Assembly (NCBI GenBank): GCA_050084985.1
Contig: JBITNC010000001.1
Span: 179,614,001 to 179,678,000 of the forward strand
DNA from: Nageia nagi
Taxonomy: Eukaryota; Pinophyta
Length of the DNA stretch: 64,000 bases
Direction: 5' to 3'
Part shown: positions 39,468-52,542 of the stretch, piece by piece
How the letters are laid out: each line of letters opens with the position of its first letter
Position numbering within the stretch: position 1 is the stretch's first letter
The notes under the pieces: generated by a model
What the model saw: only the letters and a program-made list of their open reading frames with translations
Database searches by the model: none
What the model was told of the DNA's origin: nothing
Program-made: the position numbers and the translations under genes

Positions 39468-39630
39468 TGTGTGTGTGTGTGCGCGCACATGCATGTACAT
39501 GTGTGTGCCTACATGTGTGTGTGCATGTGCATGTGTGTGTGCATGCACATGTGCATGCATGTGTGTGTGCATGTGTGTGTGTGTATGTGTGTATGCATGT
39601 GCGTGTGCATGTGCATGTTTGTATGTGCAT
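39468..39630. repeat. TG/CATG alternating purine-pyrimidine tract
   Basis: About 160 bp of TG repeats interspersed with CATG, TACATG and GCGCGC, almost strictly alternating purine and pyrimidine. Open frames on both strands (Cys/Val or His/Thr-rich) are artefacts of the repeat. Such tracts can adopt Z-DNA. Confidence 0.93.
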
Positions 39631-39639
39631 AGTAATATT

Positions 39640-41593
39640 AGTTTGGCAGAGCACTTCTTGAAGATTATTTATTTGAAGGGTTTGTAAAATGAGTCTATTA
39701 ATATAATAGGAGAAATAGAATTTTTTAATCATCCCTTCTATCATATCATAGACATTACTAGTTATTCTCATTAGCTTTGGATAGTCAAGACCATTGCAGG
39801 AGTTAGAAGAATTGAGCCTAATAATATGCTTGAATAATTAAAATTTGAGTTGCTAGGAACTTTTACCTCTTCAATGGAAAATTAAAATAGAAGTATATTA
39901 TTTTGTCAAAAGAACATATAGAGCATGCTGCACATGAATTTTCACTAAATATTATGATTTGTAGCACCTGTGATCAACAACATTATCATAATCTTCTTAT
40001 AATGGAGTCAAAATTGAAGGAGCTTGATTTCCAAAAGATTAAAAATATTTACTTCAACATATAAAGAATGACATATTAGGGGTGTATTCAAGGACTCTAT
40101 ATAGGTATGCCTAACCTCTATGCTCCTTATAATTTTTCTATATTTCAATAAAAAGTATTCAAACTCTCAAGCACAATGGTCTTAGTGGTTTTGGTGGTCT
40201 TCCAAAGTCTCACCTTGGTCATACTATGATTGGAGTAAATAATTATGACCATAAAAGAATTGGAAACCTTAATAATTCCCTTAAGTTAATCCACCATACT
40301 ATCAAGAGCTACCTCTTCCACCATAATAGTCATACCTATTTGAAACCCTAGTAAATAGTGATAATTCTCTATCAAATTAGCCTCATCTTCCTGCCCAATC
40401 AATGCCAAATTAAAATAATATACCAACCAATAAATGGTCTATGAGATTAAAGAAACCTTTTTGATAGCCCTATTACCCTTTTATAACATTGTATCTCAAC
40501 AAAAACTTGCACCTAATCTAATCTTGTCAATTACTCAAATAAAAATCTATATTTAAATGAAGCTTCCACATATCTTTCTTTAGTAAAAGTATGCAAACTA
40601 TTGTTATTGAGATGTGCTATGAACGGACCTACATACAAAATTTTGTTACATTCAAATGGATAGATTTTCAATACCTATTAGTATATATTTTATATAATTC
40701 TATAGTCCCTATATATCACTTTATATATTTCAAAGAATTATGTAGAATATTTTTCACACATTTTACATAATCTTGCAATCCATAAGCATCAATCTATGTA
40801 TTCCATATTTTTCTATAGTCCTTATATATGTTATAGAGCACTCTTTTACAACTAAAGAAGTACATGGAGCTTCAAAGGTTAAGTATAGAAAATAAAGGAT
40901 TTAGAGCATCATAAGAAAGCATAACAAGATCAAGGTGATATCTTAGTTGTAGTTATGTTTCATCAAGAATATTGAGTATGCAACTTGCACATCTTAGAGA
41001 AGAAGGTTGCATCGAAATATATTATGAAGAATTGATGGAGGAGATGGGTATGGATGGAAATAATATCATACAATAGGGGAAGCATTAATATATTGGATAG
41101 AAATGATAAATATAAGAGGTGAAAAATAAGTGAGAAATGTTGTGCAGGTCCATTAACATTGATAATTATGAAAGAAGCATAATAGAAGGATATTTGAACA
41201 AAAGGAGAGTGAAGTAAGAATAATATTGAGACTAATTTGTATAAGGGCTAAGGAGAATATAGGGTGTAATGCATTTAGAATTAAAAATGTAGAGCCACTA
41301 TTGATTAAGTTAAATACCATATAAATCACTTTCCAATTCTCAAGGAAGGAGGGTTTAAAAGTCTTTATGAACATTTAGGCATTTAATGTGATGGAACGAA
41401 GTCTAGCATGTGACCTAACTTAGAGTGAGATGGAGGATAAGATGGTATGTGGGAATTAGTATAGATTTATGGAAATCAACATTAACCAAATTATGAACTA
41501 TCAGGTGAGGTACTCATAGTGCTTGGAAGCAAACTAACATTACATCATAAGTGACAAAGGGATGATGGATAATGAACTCAATTTTTGGTAAGT
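39640..41593. other. Intergenic, no recognised feature
   Basis: Fragmented open frames only. From about 41400 the sequence may already belong to the unknown decayed protein that follows. Confidence 0.35.
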
Positions 41594-42390
41594 TTTAGTG
41601 CTATTTTAAGGGACATCATCTAGTTTTATAGCTAGAATTAGAAGTATGATGGATGAACTAGTGAAAATAGAACCAAAATCTACTGAATTGGTGAGGAAGA
41701 AAACTACAAATTGGAAAATCCTTTGCAAGGGGGGTCTAAAAGATTTTATGGTAGCCTGTAAGGGCTTTAATTTAAGTCTTTCACTAGAAGTAGCAAAGAA
41801 ATGGAGGAATGGGTAGTACAAGATCAATTCAATAATCCTTAACTTTAATTATAAAATGGTGATGCAGGAAATCTACATGCTGGATCAAGAAAAGAAAATT
41901 AAAAGAGAGTTAAAGCTGAAAATACTAGAAGAGGATTTTAAGTTCAGAAAGAAGGGGAAGGAATTTGTGAATTCAAGGCTAGGATTTGAGAGAATGAACC
42001 TACCTAAGCCATGGGATGAAGTAGTGAAAGCCCTTATGCATTATGTAATGCTAGAGGGGAGCCATAAGGTGGTATATGTTTACCACTTTGGGCTATTGAA
42101 TCATTTCAAGCTTAAAGGGGAGGAGGTGGTCAACTTCTCTTTCTTTGTTTTCCATTCATTAGAGGTATCCATTAACATATGCAGAGGTAAACCAAATATT
42201 ATTCCTTTCCACCTATCTATTATAAAGCTAGTTTATGATATGCTAAGGTCTAAATAGCCTTAAAGAAGATTGGGAAGGGGACTAGGAATGCATGAAAATA
42301 GAAGCTCTCATAGGTTCAAGGATGGTAAGGATAATTCTATGAAAAGGTATGAGGAGGATAAAGGTGGTCAAGAAGATGAATTTTAACCCC
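41594..42390 (+). pseudogene. Decayed member of the same unidentified protein family (copy B)
   Basis: One frame is readable for about 265 codons with only a few stops. It includes DELVKIEPKSTELVRKK, NWKILCKGGLKDFMVACKGF, then an open 133-codon part from 41856 with a Lys/Glu-rich start, GFERMNLPKPWDEVVKAL and YHFGLLNHFKLKGEEV, and SIIKLVYDML near its end. The central block aligns with copy A at 35590-35690 (17 of 36 identical). Downstream to about 42780 the sequence is Lys/Glu-rich but broken. No catalytic motif is recognised. The family looks like a repeat-borne protein of unknown role, perhaps gag-like. Confidence 0.55.
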
Positions 42391-43189
42391 TTTAAGTAAT
42401 GAAGGATGAGTAAGTTGTTGACTTATTCTTGGATATTAGTGAGAAGTGGGGCATCAAAGGAAAAGAATACGAGCTTCATACCTAAAATCAGAGGTAGCAA
42501 AAGAAGATGAGTGGGATGGGTAGAAGGAAAAGACCCTAGAAGGTGTTAATGGCTAAATAAGATAGGAATAAGAGAGAGAGATCAAGAAAGGAAAGAAGGT
42601 TCAAATGGAGTTAGCTATAGATATTGGTACTTCTAGCAACCTGAGTCTACCTAGGATTAACAAAGAGGAATTGTAATCCCTCATTGAAGTGGCCATAAAA
42701 AAGGTGTAGAATTAGGCAAATAATCAAAGGGTAGAGGTCCAAGAACTAGTAAAAATGGTATATATTCCTACCCTTGAAAAGTGAGGGATGAAATCCATTC
42801 TATATTTCATCATAACAAAATGCTACTTGAAGTAATCACTAAGAAAGGAGAGAGAAGCAAGCACTATGATACTAAGAAGATAGGAATTCCTCTCTTTATT
42901 GATTTGAGGTTGACTTGCATATGAATTTGAATTATTGATGTTTTTATTCCAATCTATGGGACCCATCTTCAAAATTACTAAATGAAGAAAATAAAGTGTA
43001 ACTTTCTTCTTTAAGTGGAGATAAGTAGTACCTAATTTTATAAAATCAATGTCAGCCTTCTAACATATAAAATACCAAAAAGATAAATATGTTAAATTAT
43101 ACATAAAAATATCTTTCTAATGATGTAAAGAACATGAAAAATTGAGTTAAAATACAAAATTTATGGTTATTTTAGTATCATATTATTTT
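42391..43189. other. Intergenic, no recognised feature
   Basis: Contains broken Lys/Glu-rich coding-like sequence to about 42780, then AT-rich DNA. Confidence 0.35.
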
Positions 43190-44045
43190 TCCTTCTATGT
43201 GTGTAAATTAGGTCAATAATAGGTAACCATGCCCTACTAATATCAACACCTTGGTCTTTATTAATATTATTAGGGTTAATTTTAATTTCAATAGCTTTTT
43301 AAATTTTTCATTCTTGGAATTTATCACATCTAGCTAGGACTTCAATCTTATCCATGAGTTATGGTGTTTATTCTTATCTATCTATTCAACAAGGGTAGAT
43401 TTGATTATTCTATTATATTGTAAATTAGCACATTGTTCTTTATCTCTTTCACATATTGACCTACCTATTACACCAATGTAACAAGTTCCACACACACATT
43501 ATCTTATCTACACCTTTATGTTGTAAGGGTTCTAAGTGGTCCTTCACATACATGAACATGTTCTCTAATTTATTAAGAGGAAGAAAAATTATCTTAATAT
43601 GTGCTTTCATTAATATTTTGGCTAAATTATCACTTAAACCCTTGTGTATGAATTAGTATTATTATGTTCTAATCTCTCATTAGTTTTTCCTCTTTCTATC
43701 TTATTCCATGCATGTCTAATCTCTTTAGTAGAATAACCATTACTCATTAGTGTTTTAGTTAGATGCATTTTCTCCTTGTGTATGGTCATTATCTAAAATT
43801 TTAAGAGCTCTAGTTATAAGAGTATTGAGTACCCCCATATTTTGAGCATAATTATGATGAGATGAAGCATGCAATTATATGTTCATATGTATCTTTTTTC
43901 TACATACCTCATATCCCAAATCCCCATTATCCTTTTTATACACTAGTACATCTAGGAAAGGTATCTTAGTATCATGTTCAATTTCTTTTGTAAATTGAAT
44001 ATAATCATCATTTGAATTAATTTCTAGAAATATCAAGATTTAAAA
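43190..44045 (-). mobile_element. Penelope-like element remnant: RT C-terminus plus GIY-YIG endonuclease
   Basis: On the minus strand from about 44040 the frame reads IQFTKEIEHDTKIPFLDVLV (FLDV at 43960-43949), then GYEVCRKKIHMNI, a stop, LHASSHHNYAQNMGVLNTL and ITRALKIL. This block (IPFLDVLV, R-K, LHASSHH, GVLNTLITRAL) is diagnostic of the C-terminal part of Penelope-like reverse transcriptases. After frame breaks, CGTCYIGVIGRSICERD appears (YIG at 43480-43472), the GIY-YIG endonuclease core with its arginine, then KxHHxxWIRLK and KLKL. The 5' part of the RT is missing, as expected from 5' truncation. Conifers carry GIY-YIG Penelope-like elements (Dryad type); assignment to that group is inference. 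Confidence 0.85.
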
Positions 44046-47000
44046 TAGATGAGGATATGATACTCATTTGAATTGAAATTGATTTGATCTTGCATGCATG
44101 GATGACAAAGTCTTCTTGCTTAAGTGATTCTTAGTGTTTTTATGATTGTTTATGGTTGTCTAGTTTTATTTATGACTATTTTGGAAGTAGTTTTTTATAT
44201 CTAGAGGTTGTAGAAATTGTGATTCTACAAAGATCTGATAGATTGGAGCTCTCTCTACACTTTAGCACTCCAATGGAGATTTACATTACTCTCTTTATAT
44301 CACTAATCCATTATATATCTTACAATACAATAAGCAACCTTATATAGATTTCTTAAGGAACTATAATGCAATATGGGTAAAAAATAATATTATTGTGATT
44401 AATCTACTAAGCCACAAACACTAACAACCAAATAAAATTGGATAAAACATAGAAAAATTCTAAAATATACTAAAACTAAAAATTGCCAAAATATACTAAA
44501 GATGATCATACATGATCTTGAAAATGTGTACATTATCTAGGGCTGAATGCACATGATTTGAATAGACATTAATGATTGTAGATAAACTAATTTTCAATAA
44601 AATCATGATAGAAGCCCATGATCCATAGATAAATGCATTATGATTATCTGATCCTAGACAAATAGCTAAAAACACATATTTGAGGCCAAATTTTACATCT
44701 GATCAAGTCTAGATTCTAACAAAAAGTCTCTACTTAGTCCTTACTTTCACATAGTTCTTCCAAAGTATAGAAATACAATGTTTTAAAAATAAAGTCTTTA
44801 TCAAGAACAATCTACACAAAAAATTAAGTACCATAAGAATAAAATGATTTAACACAAAGTTATATGATATAAGGATGAGTGGTTGAGAAAATGAAAGATT
44901 CAGTTGATAAACTTTATATCATTTCTATAGCCACCTAATAGACACTACAAAAGATTATCCTCTAACTATTATTGTATCAAAAGCTGATATAATTTTGAGA
45001 ATTGAATTAAATTTGTAGCTCCTTCTTCATCAAAAACCTCTTCCATTAACATTCAAATAATGCCAATAACAATGGTTCTCAATAACAATTCTTGCATATC
45101 ATTTTCATTATGGATTCTAAACCATATTTCTCTTGATACTCTTTTTTTATTATTTCTAAAAATTAACCTTCTTGTGTAGATTATTTTACCATGCTACAAT
45201 TTTATAAATTTATACATAAATTATTACATAGAATATAGCCATGAAATGTCTAATTATAAATGCAACTATGAAAAAATATTCTCACACAAATCATCACTCC
45301 TCACAATGGTTGTATAAGCATCCTCCTTCTAAGGAATTTTGAACTCACAAAAATTAAATAATTCAAATAAGTGGCCTAGGTGGCCCAACATTAACTTCAC
45401 CCCAAGAAGATCTTTCTTCAATATCATCTTCATAAGACAATCTTTATAATTTATAAATGTGTTCCCCATGATTCCTCTATAAGATACTTTTCATTCTTCT
45501 CATATATAACAAAAAAATTAAAAATATTCATAAAATATGTACTCATGAAATCATTAGTAAATAAATCAAATAATATAAAAACATCACCTCCAATGTGAGT
45601 ATATTCTTATATGTCATATTTTTTTCTTTTGTTCTTCCCTTTAAGCCATACTACTACCTTTAAATATGCGTTCTCCTCCTTTATGTAATCCTTATTTTGG
45701 TTTTTGGTGTTATAAGATACTATTCACACAAATAATCATTCATTATTGTCTCTATAAGATAACCCACATATTTCTTTTCTATTACTCCAAATGAGTACTT
45801 TTGTTCTTTCTTCATAATTGCATTTATAAGATAATTTTCATACATCTCTTCAATTTTTATCTCTTCAAAGAGAATATTTTGTGTTTGATTTTTCAAATAG
45901 AATATTTCTCACTCTAAATAAGTGATCTTCTTCATTAATCACAAATATAATAGTTTGCAACTCTTCATCATCCATAATCTATGTACAAATATCTAATAAT
46001 GATTCCAATAGATGATCCATTATCTCCTCAACAATTTTTGATTTTACAAATTACTCATCTACTCCATGTATATGATCTTCAATAAAACAAAACTCAATTT
46101 TAAGTTTTTCTTATTCATATTCATTTAAATTTTTCTTTCCAAAAAATAAATTATCCATTCATGATGAATGATCTTCACTCCATGAGAAATGCTCCATCAA
46201 CAAAATTTTGAGATTATGCCTATATTTTTGCAAGATCTGTAAGGTCCCCATGAAGAAGTCTTTGAAGGGACCCATTTGATAGTGCACAATGCATATTCCT
46301 AATGGTAAATCAATGCTCTCAAATAATTAATATTCATAGTAACTTTATCAACCTGATTTGAGATCTAGAACCAAACATAAAAATATTAGATTCTTGTCAG
46401 TAAAGGGAAAAACTATAGAAGTCTTATCCTATGTAAAAATAATCTTGTTATAGGATTTTTAGATGTGGAAGATGTTATTAATGTGAAAAATATTCTACAA
46501 TTATTTTAGAGGAAAAAACAATCAAGGGGTCCACCTAAAATAACATATTTCCAAGAAAAATAATTGGGCATGTATAGTAAAATAAAAAGGCTCATTCCAT
46601 TTTCATGCTTTAATGGATCTGAGATAAAACCATAAAAGATGCATGATTTCCTCTACAAAATTGCAAAAAATAGAGATGGGGCTCTCTACACCAAGGTACC
46701 TAATATGTTGACCCAAACAAAGTGCATGAGAAGTAAGACTACATGTAAAAAAATGCTTGTTTGGGTTCAAGATAAGGATCCCAAATAACTCTAAATCAAA
46801 TATTCTAACAAGGATTTGACTTCAATGCCCACTTTTGGTTAAGTGTTGCACCATGGTAAAATGTGTAGAGATTGAAGCATACTTTAAGATAGCTTTATGC
46901 TTCTAAAGATCATGTTGATAAATCCAACCATAGTACTCCCACTAAAAAAATTAGAATTTTTATGAGATTTCATGCCATATGGAGAATGGGATACTATTCA

Positions 47001-47133
47001 TAACTACATCATAAGTATTTTTATCATTTGACTTAAAATATGAATTCGTTTGAATAATTCCTAGGGAATTTAATCCTTGGTATGAGAAAAAAATATCTTA
47101 AATGGTGGTAAACCCTTTCTTGTAAAATTATTT
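44046..47133. other. AT-rich intergenic stretch, no recognised feature
   Basis: Coding-like patches near 46600-46800 (for example PNMLTQTKCMRSK) are too short and broken to assign. No RNA gene or element end seen. Confidence 0.4.
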
Positions 47134-48100
47134 TGTAATGACCCACCCAATTTTACTATTAAGACTCGAGTATTATCAAGGATTCAAATGAAATTAAGTT
47201 TAAATTATGCTATGTGATGATAAATTTTTAATAGTGATATGTTTTATTTGTGTCAATTTTTTGTTGGCTTTGAGATTTTTAACATAGGTTACAAGTTAAA
47301 TCGAGATGGAAAATACAAGAAAATACCCAAGGAACCAAGGGTGAATTGGTGATATAAATAAAAGGGTAAAAGTGAGCAAATGATTGGCATTGGTTTGCTG
47401 ATAAACCCTAATGATCATTGTAGATCATTTAGATGCATGGTGATTTTTGATTTTGATGATGAATGTGTGTGTGTACTAATGAACTTACCATGCAAGATGA
47501 AGAGATCACCATAGGTAAAATGAGTGTTAAAACCTTACTATGTGATTTTAAAACTTAATTCAAAAAAGGAAAGGAATATTTCCTTCTTTTAAATTTGAAT
47601 TTTTACTTATGGTTGTTAGTAAAATAGAATGAAATATAAAAAGTGATAGCTAGAAAGGACTAATGTCACTTTATGGATGTTACAAGGTATTTGGTGTTTT
47701 ATGAAAATAATTGAGATATGATCCTATTTACTTTGTTTCTTTGTGTTAGGTATGGGAAATAATTGGCCTTAATTTGTTAGTTAATATAAAAAAGTCCAAA
47801 GTATTTAATGTTACCACACTTATCAACAACTTTTATTGAGACCTACCACAAAAATTATTGAAGGAATGAGTAGACATTTATTTGGAATTCTTATAGCCAC
47901 CTTGGCTATAAATAAGGGAGAAATCTCAGGAGAATTCACTTCCATTTCATTTTTCATTAGCTTTGGTTTAAGATCCCGTGAAGAAGAGAAGTATCTCCTC
48001 CTCTCAAGCCAAGGTGCTTCCCTTTTTATTTTAAATTTTAATGCTATAGATTTATGTGGTATTATAAGGTTTTGAAAGGAAAGAATGCTTAATGTAGATT
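47134..48100 (+). repeat. Possible decayed solo LTR
   Basis: TGTAATGACCC at 47134 resembles the 5' end of some plant gypsy LTRs, and TATAAATAAGGGAG at 47907 resembles an LTR core promoter followed by a C/T-rich transcribed leader. The 3' end, partner LTR and target duplication were not found, so the right boundary is a guess. Confidence 0.25.
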
Positions 48101-48388
48101 TACAAATATGATATTACGTGTAAATTTTGTAATAGGATTTTAATGAGGAGACATGTTATTTATCTTATTTGAATATATGCAGATGAAGCTTATTCTTAGA
48201 TAAAGGTGGTATAGTTTATTAGTTTGTTTTCAAAGTCTATTATATAGGAAACATTAGAGTACATTAGTTGTATGGTGGGACATTATATTTAATGGTTGAT
48301 AAGATTAGTCTCTGTGTAAGCCCCACCCTTAAAGCTCACAAGAACTTTTCATAGAAAAATGATCAAGGTCCTCTTTCTTAGTCTCTTG

Positions 48389-48404
48389 TCTCTCTCTCTC
48401 TCTT
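48389..48404. repeat. Short TC microsatellite
   Basis: About eight TC units. Confidence 0.85.
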
Positions 48405-50406
48405 TGATATTTTTCTTCTTTTGTAAGAACCTCCAAACAATTACATACCATGAGATTGTATTCATTTTGTGTGTATTATATTAACAAATGTTGTAGATTT
48501 TGGCTTTATGCATGATCATTGTATTTGCTTAATGTTGAAAAAGCCCATTTTGCATGTAGGTTGTGATCATTATAGACTACATTTTTTCATACACCTAATG
48601 GACTCTTTCATTGTATTCATCTTATTCATATCCTAATATATTTGTATTCACTATGTTTGCATTAGACATCTTACCAAACACTTCACATGCCTTCTATACA
48701 TGTTCGCATTATGCAAACATGTCTACCAGTGCACTCACAACTAGGAGATAGTGCCCAAGGTGTCATCTAAACTATCTTGCAGTATATAGTTGATGGATAA
48801 TGCTGAAAAGTGCCACATTGGACTCCCTCTCAATGTTAATCTTATGGGACCAAGGTAACCCCACTCCAAATAAAACCTTCAAAGATTTCATATGCATTTG
48901 TTGTCCATAGTTGTTGAATAAATTTCATCAATTGCTAGAATAGTAAGGTAAATGGGTGACCATGGTTGAATTAATAGGTGTTATTTGATATATTATTTTA
49001 GTTAGTTAATGTTATAAATTCATTACAATTTTTCATATAAGGAGGGGAAAAGAAAGTTTCCAAAGTCATTAATATTTAAACAAAGAAGTATCTAATATTT
49101 CATATAGATAATGACTTCTTAATTTGATATAATTTTCAAATAATGAGAAATTAAATCTGAATTATGAATTAAGATTTATATTTGTATGAATTTTAAACTC
49201 TATACTCATGATCGAGGAAGGGAGGTAGTCCTAGAGATCACCCAAATCCTTCTAAGGTATATAAGAATAATTTTGAGTGAAGTGATATGTAATAAAATTC
49301 ATTTGCATTATGGTCAAATATGAAAATGAGTTGTTCTGATACTCAACCTTCTAACCTTCTTAGTACTCAAGCCAACACTTTTTGGGTCCTTGGAAGAAGC
49401 TCAAATATGAAGAAGAATCTACATCAAAAGATAATATGCATCGAAGACCCTTTGGATCAACTTGATGTATTTGTCATATTTTTTAAGGGACCCTCATTAA
49501 ATAATCAAGGTTGCCCTTTTTTAGTGAACATTAATATTATTTTGTAATAGTTTTATAATATATAATTTGTGGGGCCTTCATGTATCATTTAAGATTTAAT
49601 TCAATGGGTATTTGGTATAATTTTATGCTTAAATGGGATCTTAAAGTTAAATTAGGAATTATATGAAGATGGTCAATGAATGGTAACAAATGAGATCCTT
49701 ATTGTATAACATTAAAGGATAGAGGAATGTATTCTCTAAATTTTTATTAGTAGTTTTCCATCAAGAGTGTGAATATGTGAATATAAATATACTATTACCT
49801 TAGAATGGTTTAATGATAAGAAAGAAAATTATATCTTAGAAGAAAACTCTTAATGTTGACTAATTTTTTGGTTCTAAGTATTATAACTTTTGAATTTAGT
49901 TCAAATCATCTATTGAATGCATAGGGATTTACAAATTTCATTGTTTTAATATACAAACTCAAAAATAATTCCAAGTTAAAAAAAAAAAAAAAGAACTACT
50001 AGGGAAGTTAAATTAATTATAGGGATTGCTAATAACCCTTGTAGATGGGTCTAAAATGAGAAATTAGTACTTGGCAAGTTAATAAGAAAATTAAAAATAA
50101 AAAAGGTCACCCTAATTTCTTTTAAAACATATGGATAGAGTTTATTTTATAATTGAAAGGGAGCTCTTAAGAATTCTAGTATATTAAAGGGATAAAAATA
50201 GGTACAAATGAAATTAGCTTATTGAATTAATATTTCTTAAAAGAGAAAAAAAAATCTTATGATAAGGGAAACTCTTTAATTAGAATTAAAATAAACCCTA
50301 AGTATTAATTATTTCTCGACCCTTGTAAAGGAATATAAAGAGAAGCTTAGACAGTTAGTGTTCTAACATATAGTAGGAAATCCATTGATGTGTAAGTATA
50401 ACAAAA

Positions 50407-50408
<2 letters not shown>

Positions 50409-50461
<53 letters not shown>
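50409..50461. repeat. AT dinucleotide microsatellite
   Basis: An uninterrupted run of about 26 AT units. It creates Tyr/Ile open frames that are not genes. Confidence 0.98.
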
Positions 50462-50462
<1 letters not shown>

Positions 50463-52287
50463 CAAATACTAATGAGAGTAATTCTAAGATATATAAGGAT
50501 ATTACTTATATTATGGAAAAGGAAGGTAATCAAAATTATTGGAAGAAGACTTGGGAATCTTTGAATAGTGAAAAGAGAATAAAATAGGATCAAATGAGAG
50601 AAATGTTATCGATAAGATGAAGAAAGACTTAGGATTTGATTGAGACTAATATTATTCTTAGGGATAGTTGTTCAAGTTATGGCTTCAATAGTACATCTTA
50701 TAATGAAATTTATGTGTAATATCAAATCAATAAATGTGGAAAATAAATTTAGAAGAAACCTAGTTTTAAAGAGAAACCATAAAGGAATCAGATCAATTTA
50801 AAAGGGGAATTTTGGATGGATTCAATGTGGAATACTTGTTATATGGACCTCCCTTGCAAAATAACAAGAAAAAAATATACCTATAGTAAGGAACACTTAC
50901 ATCATACTTCATTTATAGAAGTAGTTGACTCTAGTATCATCTCAAGGTACGTTACTAAATACTAGTATGAGAACCTTTATAAAGTAGTATTAATTATGTA
51001 GTACCATGCATATGGGATATTTGTAGTACTTCTATATATCTTTATGATTTTCTAAGAAAGCTTATTTTGAGTCTTCTTGAATAATGTTTTCTTATTGATT
51101 TTAAACACAAAATATGATTTGTTCTAATACCTCATGCATGGTATGAACATGGAACTTAGAATCCTAATAATTGATTTAGGATTAGTTATTTTAAGATTAT
51201 TAGTTCATGGGTGGTTTTTATTTATAACCTTGCTTAAAATTACTTAGACTATACAAACCACTTGAGGGTATTTCTCAATTCCTAAGGCTCCCCAAGATAT
51301 TGGCATGGGGATGTTGGATCCCATGGTGAGCCTAACCGATAGATATGGTTAGGCTAGTGTCTCGTATCCTTGATAGGGTGTCAAATGAGGATAGCAATTG
51401 ATAAAATTAAGATTACCAAGTGAGGGTAATTTAGTATTCATACTACTTGTAGTTAATCACATAGGAGTATGATGATTGTTCCATAGGTGATGATGTTTTC
51501 TTGCTCATAAAACATTTTGCCTAGGATAAACTATTTGCTCCTATAATTCAAAGGGTTATCATCAAGTGAGGATGTGTAACCTAGTGGATGTACGTTCTCT
51601 TAGGTGATATGGATCTCAATTAATAAACCACTACACCATGTCCAAAATATCTAGTTCACAATTAATGAATTGGAAATGGTGGGATCACATCTAAGGCATC
51701 TCCTCAATAAGATGAGCATTATGGAATGAACACCAAAAATGGTTTAATTAGGGTTGGTTAATCCAAACTTCAACCAATATTTCCATGTGGGTGCTAAGTA
51801 GCTAGCAATGTTGATAAGCTCATGTGGATCACTTGGATCCATTCCTAGATCATTCAAGTGTTTAAACTAATAAAACAAATTAGGTCTAAAATTTGTAATG
51901 TCCCCAAATTTGTAAAATGTCCACTTTCTCTCCTCTTGGAGTGTGATGTTCATGGCAAAGGAGGAGAAACCAAAAATAAATTAATTTAGGAGTATTTTAT
52001 TAATATTTTGCATTTATTTTTGTAACCAAGGCTAAAGAGACCCTTGAGGCACTTACCCTTGGATTTTATTTAATTAATCTGGCTCAATTATTTGTAATTA
52101 ATGAAATGTTAATCTCTCATAATGGGACATTGCATTTATGAGCCATTGATCTTGTAATTTGGCATCTCTAGGCAACCATTGTGGGACGTTGGGCTTCTTG
52201 GGTCCCTAGATGATTTAGTTTGTCATCCCAAGACACCAAAAGAGGGACATTGCACTTTGGGTGATTCCAAGGTATGAGATATCTTGT

Positions 52288-52294
52288 TATAAAA
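52288..52294 (+). promoter_or_regulatory. LTR TATA box
   Basis: TATAAAA in the context TTGTTATAAAAGGAG. The same word is kept in the right LTR at 55848-55854. It is the probable core promoter for element transcription. Confidence 0.7.
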
Positions 52295-52446
52295 GGAGAT
52301 AGGATGCATCATTTGGGGGTATGCTTGAAGATCATCAGAGTTTATCTCTTTCTAGGGGTTAGCAGCTAGTGGAGTTACAACTTTCCAGCTAGCTTAGTGG
52401 GAGAGCTTGAGCCAATATGGAGGAGTTCTTACCTAAGCTAGGATAG

Positions 52447-52542
52447 TAGCTCAAGCTAGTGAGGTGGAGTTGCTAGAGTAGCTCGAGCCAGTGAGGTGGA
52501 GTTACTGGAATAGTTCAAGCCAATGTGGTGGAACTATTCCAT
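52447..52542 (+). repeat. 32-bp tandem repeat inside the LTR (about 3 units)
   Basis: Units begin TAGCTCAAGCTAGTGAGG, TAGCTCGAGCCAGTGAGG and TAGTTCAAGCCAATGTGG. The array is kept in the right LTR, which also has a further partial duplication (TCTAG, CAGTGCAGCCATATTC) at about 56130-56205 that makes it longer. Confidence 0.85.

Larger units (their letters stand above)
48101..51888. other. AT-rich intergenic stretch, no gene recognised
   Basis: Apart from the TC and AT microsatellites and an A run at 49977-49992, no coding frame or element end is supported. The less AT-rich part at 51290-51880 may be LTR or leader sequence of an unrecognised element. Confidence 0.35.

Noticed and set aside
39454-39771. 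His/Thr-rich or Cys/Val-rich proteins
   Set aside because: These are translations of the TG/CATG tract.
50363-50593. Tyr/Ile-repeat protein
   Set aside because: It is a translation of the AT microsatellite.
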